From NCBI RefSeq assembly GCF_900089835.1, contig NZ_OANU01000002.1, forward strand, positions 427,639 through 491,638: 64,000 nucleotides of DNA. Reading direction: 5' to 3'. The DNA is from Vibrio thalassae. Lineage in GTDB: Bacteria > Pseudomonadota > Gammaproteobacteria > Enterobacterales > Vibrionaceae. The position numbers and the translations under genes were made by a program. Below the pieces are notes generated by a model. That model was given only the letters and a program-made list of their open reading frames with translations, was not told the DNA's origin and did no database searches. Positions 59,541 to 64,000 of the stretch are shown here, one piece after another; position 1 is the first letter of the stretch, and each line of letters starts with the position of its first letter.

Positions 59541-61508
59541 ATGAAGATGAAAGTGGCAGTGAAACCTTTTTCAATAGCAGTGCTTGGTGGCATGCTGGCT
59601 ATGGCTGGCCCGGCAATGGCTGATGAGATTAAGCTCAGAATTATTGAAACAACCGACATTCATACTAATGTCATGGACTATGACTATTACAAAGATAAGC
59701 CAACACAGAAGATCGGCTTAGCTCGAGCTGCCACACTCGTCAAAGAAGCGCGTAATGAAGTAACGAACAGTGTTCTTGTCGATAACGGCGACCTGATTCA
59801 AGGCAGTCCTATGGGCGACTATATGGCGTCTAAGGGCATCAAACCGGGTGAAACACACCCTGTTTATAAAGCGATGAATCAATTGGATTACGATGTGGGT
59901 AACATCGGTAACCACGAGTTTAACTACGGGCTTGAGTTCTTAGCGACCACATTGGAAGGGGCAAACTTCCCTTATGTAAGCGCTAACGTGTTTGATCAGA
60001 AAACCGGCGAGCACTATTTCAAGCCTTATTTAATCAAAACACATACGTTCAAAGATACTGACGGCAATGCTCATGAAGTCAAAATTGGCTACATCGGCTT
60101 TGTACCACCACAGATCATGGTGTGGGATAAAAAGAACTTAGAAGGTAAAGTTTTCGCCAAAGACATTAAAGAAACCGCTGAAAAGCTGGTTCCTCAAATG
60201 AAAAAGGAAGGTGCCGACATTATTGTTGCGATTCCTCACTCTGGCGTATCCAGTGACCCTTACAAAGCAGGTGCTGAAAACTCAACCTATTACTTATCTG
60301 AAGTAGACGGTATTGATGCAATTGCATTTGGTCATTCTCATGCCGTGTTCCCAGGCAAAGGTTTTGACAATATTCAAGGTGTTGATAACCAAAAAGGGAC
60401 CATTAACGGTGTTGCGGCGGTTATGCCTGGCCGTTGGGGTAGCCACGTCGGTGTGATGGATCTTGTGTTAGAGCAAGATGGTGATAGTTGGAAAGTAGCA
60501 GAGGCTCAAACAGAAGCGCGCCCTATTTTCGACGCCGCGAATAAGAAGCCACTGGTTGATGCAGATAAAGGCATCGTTAGCGCAGTCAAAGAAGACCATG
60601 ATGCTACTCGCGATTTCGTCAACCAACCTATTGGTCAAGCGAATGACGTGATGCACAGCTTCCTAGCTCTGGTTCAGGATGATCCTACGGTTCAAATCGT
60701 CAATTTAGCGCAGAAAGACTACGTCGAGACCATGATTCAAGGTGATCCAGACCTCGATGGCTTGCCGGTACTCTCTGCAGCAGCACCATTCAAAGCCGGT
60801 GGTCGTAAAAATGACCCAGCCAACTTCACCGAAGTGGAGTCTGGTCAGCTGACATTCCGTAACGCAGCTGACCTTTATCTCTATCCAAACACACTAGTTG
60901 CCCTGAAAGTGACCGGTAAAGAAGTGAAAGAATGGCTTGAATGTTCTGCAGGTCAATTCAAACAAATTGATGTGACATCAAGCCAGCCTCAATCTCTTCT
61001 TGATTGGGATGGTTTCCGCACTTATAACTTTGATGTTATGGATGGCGTAAACTACCAGATCGATGTCAGTAAGCCTGCTCGTTATGATGGTAACTGCAAA
61101 CTACTTGATGGTAACAGTGAGCGAATCGTAAACCTTACGTACAACGGTAAGCCAATCGATATGAAGCAAACCTTTATCATTGCAACTAATAACTATCGAG
61201 CATATAGCAACAAGTTCCCGGGTACAGGCAGTGACTTCATTGCGTTTGATTCACCAGATGAAAACCGTACTATCGTGGCCAACTACATCTCTAAAGTTAG
61301 CCAAGAAAAAGGTGAAGTGACACCAAGTGCAGACAACAACTGGCGTTTTGCTCCTATCAAAGCGGATGTTGCATTAGATGTTCGTTTTGAAACATCTCCT
61401 TCTGATAAAGCTGCACAGTTCATCGAAGACAAAGGCCAATATCCAATGAAGAAAGTCGCTACTGACGATGTAGGTTTCGCGGTATACCAAATCGACCTAC
61501 AAAAATAA
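59541..61508 (+). CDS. cpdB: 2',3'-cyclic-nucleotide 2'-phosphodiesterase/3'-nucleotidase CpdB
   Basis: Periplasmic bifunctional enzyme that turns 2',3'-cyclic nucleotides into nucleosides, scavenging extracellular RNA. It has 655 residues from ATG 59541 (AAAAGGAT directly upstream; ATG 59547 is an alternative). Signal peptide [20 protein letters not shown]. Metallophosphatase motifs are [52 protein letters not shown] and [10 protein letters not shown]. The C-terminal 5'-nucleotidase domain has [29 protein letters not shown] and NWDGFR-like [21 protein letters not shown]. Nearly colinear with E. coli CpdB. Confidence 0.96.
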   Translation: MKMKVAVKPFSIAVLGGMLAMAGPAMADEIKLRIIETTDIHTNVMDYDYYKDKPTQKIGLARAATLVKEARNEVTNSVLVDNGDLIQGSPMGDYMASKGIKPGETHPVYKAMNQLDYDVGNIGNHEFNYGLEFLATTLEGANFPYVSANVFDQKTGEHYFKPYLIKTHTFKDTDGNAHEVKIGYIGFVPPQIMVWDKKNLEGKVFAKDIKETAEKLVPQMKKEGADIIVAIPHSGVSSDPYKAGAENSTYYLSEVDGIDAIAFGHSHAVFPGKGFDNIQGVDNQKGTINGVAAVMPGRWGSHVGVMDLVLEQDGDSWKVAEAQTEARPIFDAANKKPLVDADKGIVSAVKEDHDATRDFVNQPIGQANDVMHSFLALVQDDPTVQIVNLAQKDYVETMIQGDPDLDGLPVLSAAAPFKAGGRKNDPANFTEVESGQLTFRNAADLYLYPNTLVALKVTGKEVKEWLECSAGQFKQIDVTSSQPQSLLDWDGFRTYNFDVMDGVNYQIDVSKPARYDGNCKLLDGNSERIVNLTYNGKPIDMKQTFIIATNNYRAYSNKFPGTGSDFIAFDSPDENRTIVANYISKVSQEKGEVTPSADNNWRFAPIKADVALDVRFETSPSDKAAQFIEDKGQYPMKKVATDDVGFAVYQIDLQK

Positions 61509-61525
61509 TTGCGCTAAACGAAATT

Positions 61526-61553
61526 AAGCCACGCATAATGCGTGGCTTTTTTT
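61526..61553 (+). terminator. cpdB terminator
   Basis: AAGCCACGCA / TGCGTGGCTT, 10-bp perfect stem with loop TAA and then a T7 run, 17 bp past cpdB. Confidence 0.93.
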
Positions 61554-61598
61554 GTTCTGGCTGTATAGTCTAAGAAAAAACCGTGACAAGTAAGAACT

Positions 61599-62051
61599 AT
61601 GATTAATTGGAACACTAAAACCTTTACCCAGCTAACCACACTTGAGCTGTATGAGCTATTGAAGCTTCGAGTCGACGTTTTTGTTGTGGAGCAAACCTGT
61701 CCTTACCCAGAATTGGATAATCATGATCATGTAGACGGTGTTCATCATTTAATGGGTTATGAGGGGGAAACTCTTGTCGCATGCGCAAGACTATTACCGA
61801 AAGGTACGACCTATGAATACGTCAGTATTGGCAGAGTCGCAACCAAAGCATCCCATAGAGGAAACGGTCTAGGCCATAATCTGATAGCCCAAGCCAAACA
61901 AGAATGCCAGCGACTTTGGCCTAACGAAAGCATAAAGATCGGTGCACAATCTCATCTACAAGACTATTACTCACGTCATGGCTTTGAAGCGTGTTCCGAC
62001 GAGTATCTTGAAGACGATATCGCCCATATTGATATGAGGCTGTTGAAATAA
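61599..62051 (+). CDS. elaA: ElaA family GNAT acetyltransferase
   Basis: 150 residues, GNAT fold, close to E. coli ElaA: FTQLTTLELYELLKLRVDVFVVEQTCPYPELDNHDHVDGVHHLMGYEGETLVACARLLPKGT, the acetyl-CoA loop IGRVATKASHRGNGLGHNLIAQAKQE (R-x-x-G-x-G), and AQSHLQDYYSRHGFEACSDEYLEDDIAHIDM. Substrate unknown. The start is ATG 61599 with weak GTAAGAA upstream. Convergent with the next gene. Confidence 0.9.
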   Translation: MINWNTKTFTQLTTLELYELLKLRVDVFVVEQTCPYPELDNHDHVDGVHHLMGYEGETLVACARLLPKGTTYEYVSIGRVATKASHRGNGLGHNLIAQAKQECQRLWPNESIKIGAQSHLQDYYSRHGFEACSDEYLEDDIAHIDMRLLK

Positions 62052-62053
62052 GT

Positions 62054-62075
62054 AAAGGGGCTAGCTAGCCCCTTT
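62054..62075. terminator. Bidirectional terminator, elaA / OapA-like gene
   Basis: A 22-bp perfect palindrome with arms AAAGGGGCTAG and CTAGCCCCTTT; as a hairpin the last bases form the loop. It is three bases past elaA. A T3 run continues on the right (TTTATT). Confidence 0.82.
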
Positions 62076-62102
62076 ATTCTATCGAGTAAAATTACGTAGC
62101 CG

Positions 62103-62699
62103 TTATTTACTGCGACCGAAACCACCATCAGATAACCTAAAGAACATAATGGACTGGTCACCACGCTCAATTTGTAGAATGTCGAGATTGCCCTCAGGGC
62201 TGAATTTAAAGCGGATTAACTGACCTTGCTTAATACGACTTAACGGTTTGTCGCTTCCCTCGATTCTTGCCAACGAATTCAGGTCGGCCATGGACAATTG
62301 GTTTTTACGAAAGACTTGTGCCAGTGTATCGCCTTTTTTGACGGTATACTCTCGCCAATTGGTTTCGACCAACTGCTCTGGTTGCACACTTGAAGGCTGT
62401 TCACTCAAAGATTCGGTATTGACGCTTACGGCGACGCGTTGATGAGCTTGGTTTGCCTGCGCTGGTTCATTCTTTTTGGTCGGAATAACTAGTAATACCA
62501 CCAACAGAGGAGCGAGAACGCTTAAAAGACGTCGATGAAGACGTGGAAGTCGTGTCCAGAACGTTTTAACTTTAGACGCCCATTGTGAAACATCTGGCTT
62601 GTTTATCTTCTTTAAGCTCGAGAAATCGATAGCCTGCCATCTATCCTTTAGCACTTGAACGTGGTCAACTTTTTGCTTCTTTCTTTGACGACGATTCAT
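62103..62699 (-). CDS. OapA/LysM-like cell envelope protein (YtfB-like)
   Basis: 198 residues from ATG 62699 (AGGAGACGG upstream); the frame opens at 62723. A basic cytoplasmic N-terminus (MNRRQRKKQKVDHV) leads to one membrane helix (about 67-83, LLSVLAPLLVVLLVIPT), a polar linker, and an OapA/LysM-like domain (YTVKKGDTLAQVFRKNQLSMADLNSLARIEG and RIKQGQLIRFKF). Resembles E. coli YtfB, a cell-division/glycan-binding protein which also sits divergently next to fklB. Function by homology only. Confidence 0.82.
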   Translation of the reverse strand: MNRRQRKKQKVDHVQVLKDRWQAIDFSSLKKINKPDVSQWASKVKTFWTRLPRLHRRLLSVLAPLLVVLLVIPTKKNEPAQANQAHQRVAVSVNTESLSEQPSSVQPEQLVETNWREYTVKKGDTLAQVFRKNQLSMADLNSLARIEGSDKPLSRIKQGQLIRFKFSPEGNLDILQIERGDQSIMFFRLSDGGFGRSK

Positions 62700-62910
62700 T
62701 ACATTCCGTCTCCTAATAAACAACCGCTTCAGTGTAAAAAAACCTGCGTTTAGAGTATAGGAAAATCGCAGGAATTACCTTTTATAGCAGTCTAATGTCA
62801 CAACTTTAACAACGAAAACGAATTAATTAGTAAAAGTTGGTTAGAGCGTTTCGGTTTCAAACTAGAACTGGTATCCTTTCATCTTCATTCGAATAGCAAG
62901 AGAGACCGTC

Positions 62911-63534
62911 ATGTCTGACGTGAAATTAGAAACTGTAGAACAGAAAGCAAGCTATGGTATTGGTCTGCAAATGGGCCAACAACTTGCAGGTAGCGGCCTT
63001 GAAGGCCTAAACGTAGACGCAATCGCTAAAGGTATTGCAACTGCGCTAACTGGTGATATGCCAGAAATCGAAATCGACGCAATTAATGCAGCTCTTCAAG
63101 AGCTTCACACGCGCGCTGAATCTGCTCGTCAAGAAGCAGCTAAAGCAGCGGCAGCAGACGGCGAAGCGTTCCTAAAAGACAACGCTCTACGCTCAGAAGT
63201 CACGGTTCTTGAGTCTGGCCTTCAATACGAAGTAATCGCTGAAGGTACTGGCGCAGTACCAACGGCAGAAAACACAGTCCGTGTTCACTATCACGGTGAA
63301 CTAACAGACGGCACTGTATTCGACAGCTCAGTATCTCGCGGTCAGCCTGCAGAGTTCCCTGTGACTGGCGTAATCAAAGGTTGGGTTGAAGCACTTCAAC
63401 TTATGCCTGTAGGTTCTAAGTGGAAACTGTACATCCCTCAAGACCTAGCATACGGTGAGCGTGGCGCTGGTGCAGCTATCCCTCCATTTGCAGCTCTTGT
63501 ATTTGAAGTAGAGCTTCTAGACATTCTAGCCTAA
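62911..63534 (+). CDS. fklB: FKBP-type peptidyl-prolyl isomerase FklB
   Basis: 207 residues. Helical N-terminal dimerisation part (about 1-90, [48 protein letters not shown]) and a C-terminal FKBP domain ([86 protein letters not shown]). Conserved active-site residues Tyr, Phe-Asp, Trp and Tyr are seen. No signal peptide, so probably cytoplasmic as E. coli FklB. Strong AGAGAG site before the ATG. Confidence 0.96.
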   Translation: MSDVKLETVEQKASYGIGLQMGQQLAGSGLEGLNVDAIAKGIATALTGDMPEIEIDAINAALQELHTRAESARQEAAKAAAADGEAFLKDNALRSEVTVLESGLQYEVIAEGTGAVPTAENTVRVHYHGELTDGTVFDSSVSRGQPAEFPVTGVIKGWVEALQLMPVGSKWKLYIPQDLAYGERGAGAAIPPFAALVFEVELLDILA

Positions 63535-63555
63535 TGTCGCATTTTAATTGAATCC

Positions 63556-63587
63556 AAAAGCAGTGCTATTAAGCGCTGCTTTTTTTT
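63556..63587 (+). terminator. fklB terminator
   Basis: AAAAGCAGTGCT / AGCGCTGCTTTT, 12-bp stem with one T-G wobble and loop ATTA, then a T8-type run, 22 bp past fklB. Confidence 0.92.
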
Positions 63588-63626
63588 GCGCTATGCTTTA
63601 TCTATCGATAATGATTAGGACAAAGC

Positions 63627-63812
63627 ATGATTAAACGCTCAATATCAATTCTAGCGCTGGCTACCACTACTCTGTCATTTCACTGATACGCAGAGTTTGA
63701 CTTATCGAGCATCAATTCAGAATCGGCAAACGATCTCTTAAATAGCGCTTCTCAACTGACACAAGCTAATTCAACGGTGGTTGACAACTTAGTTAACCTG
63801 AGATCGGTTTAA
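63627..63812 (+). pseudogene. Broken small secreted-protein gene (possibly DUF2780-like)
   Basis: ATG 63627 opens a signal-peptide-like start MIKRSISILALATTTLSFH and is cut by TGA at 63684-63686. The same frame continues as YAEFDLSSINSESANDLLNSAS, LTQANSTVVDNL to TAA at 63810, the point where the transposase C-terminus begins on the other strand. A Ser codon (TCA) changed to TGA would explain the first stop. The missing C-terminal half suggests IS insertion. The signal-peptide plus EFDLSS start recalls small Vibrio exported proteins such as DUF2780, but that is tentative. Confidence 0.6.
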
Positions 63813-64000
63813 GCCATCGCCATCAATCCTGTCTTTTCAGTGTTTGTGATGTTGAGTGATGGCTTTTCTGGTTTCAGACAGTAAGCGATTAGTCCGCCAA
63901 GTAAATTCAACATAAAACCATGTAAGCTGCGATGCCTTGAGTGCTCTATTTGAGATATATTCTTTAATTGGTCATTAATCGTTTCAATAATGAACCTTTT
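63809..64000 (-). mobile_element. IS982-family transposase, C-terminal part (cut by window edge)
   Basis: Minus-strand frame from 64000 to TAA at 63809-63811 gives 63 residues: [56 protein letters not shown]. The stretch [20 protein letters not shown] is the typical C-terminal end of IS982-family DDE transposases. The remainder lies beyond the window. The IS end must lie between about 63780 and 63808, but its terminal repeat cannot be set without the other end. Confidence 0.85.

Overview
The window looks like a chromosomal segment of a Vibrio. The protein sequences match gammaproteobacterial families throughout. Several blocks keep Vibrio-type gene order: lysC-alaS-recX-recA-pncC-mutS, rraB/arcA/argF/pyrBI/ridA, mla-ibaG-murA divergent from yrbG-kds-lpt-rpoN-npr, thiBPQ, fbp-ppa-tamAB-msrA-ytfK-ytfJ, the zinc-regulated zrg cluster, cobA-cysDN-permease-cysC, and ytfB-like/fklB. 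The two small lipoproteins, DUF2607, DUF2796 and TIGR03899 proteins also point to Vibrionaceae. Species cannot be set from this sequence alone. Almost everything is core chromosome; only the right-hand edge carries mobile DNA.

Layout. 1-9.1 kb: lysC (cut by the left edge), alaS, recX, recA with an SOS promoter, pncC, then mutS on the plus strand. 9.2-16.4 kb: an orphan GH2-like beta-sandwich protein, rraB, a 560-bp regulatory gap, arcA, argF behind tandem ARG boxes, the pyrL leader/attenuator with pyrBI, ridA and plsC. 16.5-29.1 kb: the lipid-transport operon mlaFEDCB-ibaG-murA (minus) faces yrbG-kdsD-kdsC-lptC-lptA-lptB-rpoN-hpf-ptsN-rapZ-npr (plus). Together these build and maintain the outer membrane and hold the nitrogen-PTS regulators. 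29.2-41.1 kb: mgtE, pmbA, darP, the thiamine importer thiBPQ under a TPP riboswitch, ubiX, mpl, fbp, ppa and two tandem DUF2799-like lipoproteins.

41.1-64 kb: tamBA, msrA, ytfK and ytfJ. A Zur-box-headed cluster (zrgE, zrgA, zrgB, zrgC, zrgD) follows, with a very His/Asp-rich protein and a MacB/FtsX-type ABC pair. Next come an unlisted 34-residue membrane ORF, a TIGR03899-like protein, the sulfate activation operon cobA-cysD-cysN-SLC13 permease-cysC (minus), cpdB, an ElaA acetyltransferase, an OapA/LysM-like protein and fklB. At the right edge a small secreted-protein gene is broken by an in-frame stop and by the 3' end of an IS982-family transposase.

No CRISPR array, tRNA, rRNA, prophage or integron was seen. 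The least explained items are the 34-aa membrane ORF beside the zinc cluster, the use of a MacB-class transporter for zinc, the catalytic-domain-less GH2-like protein, and several perfect palindromes in promoter gaps with no recognised regulator.
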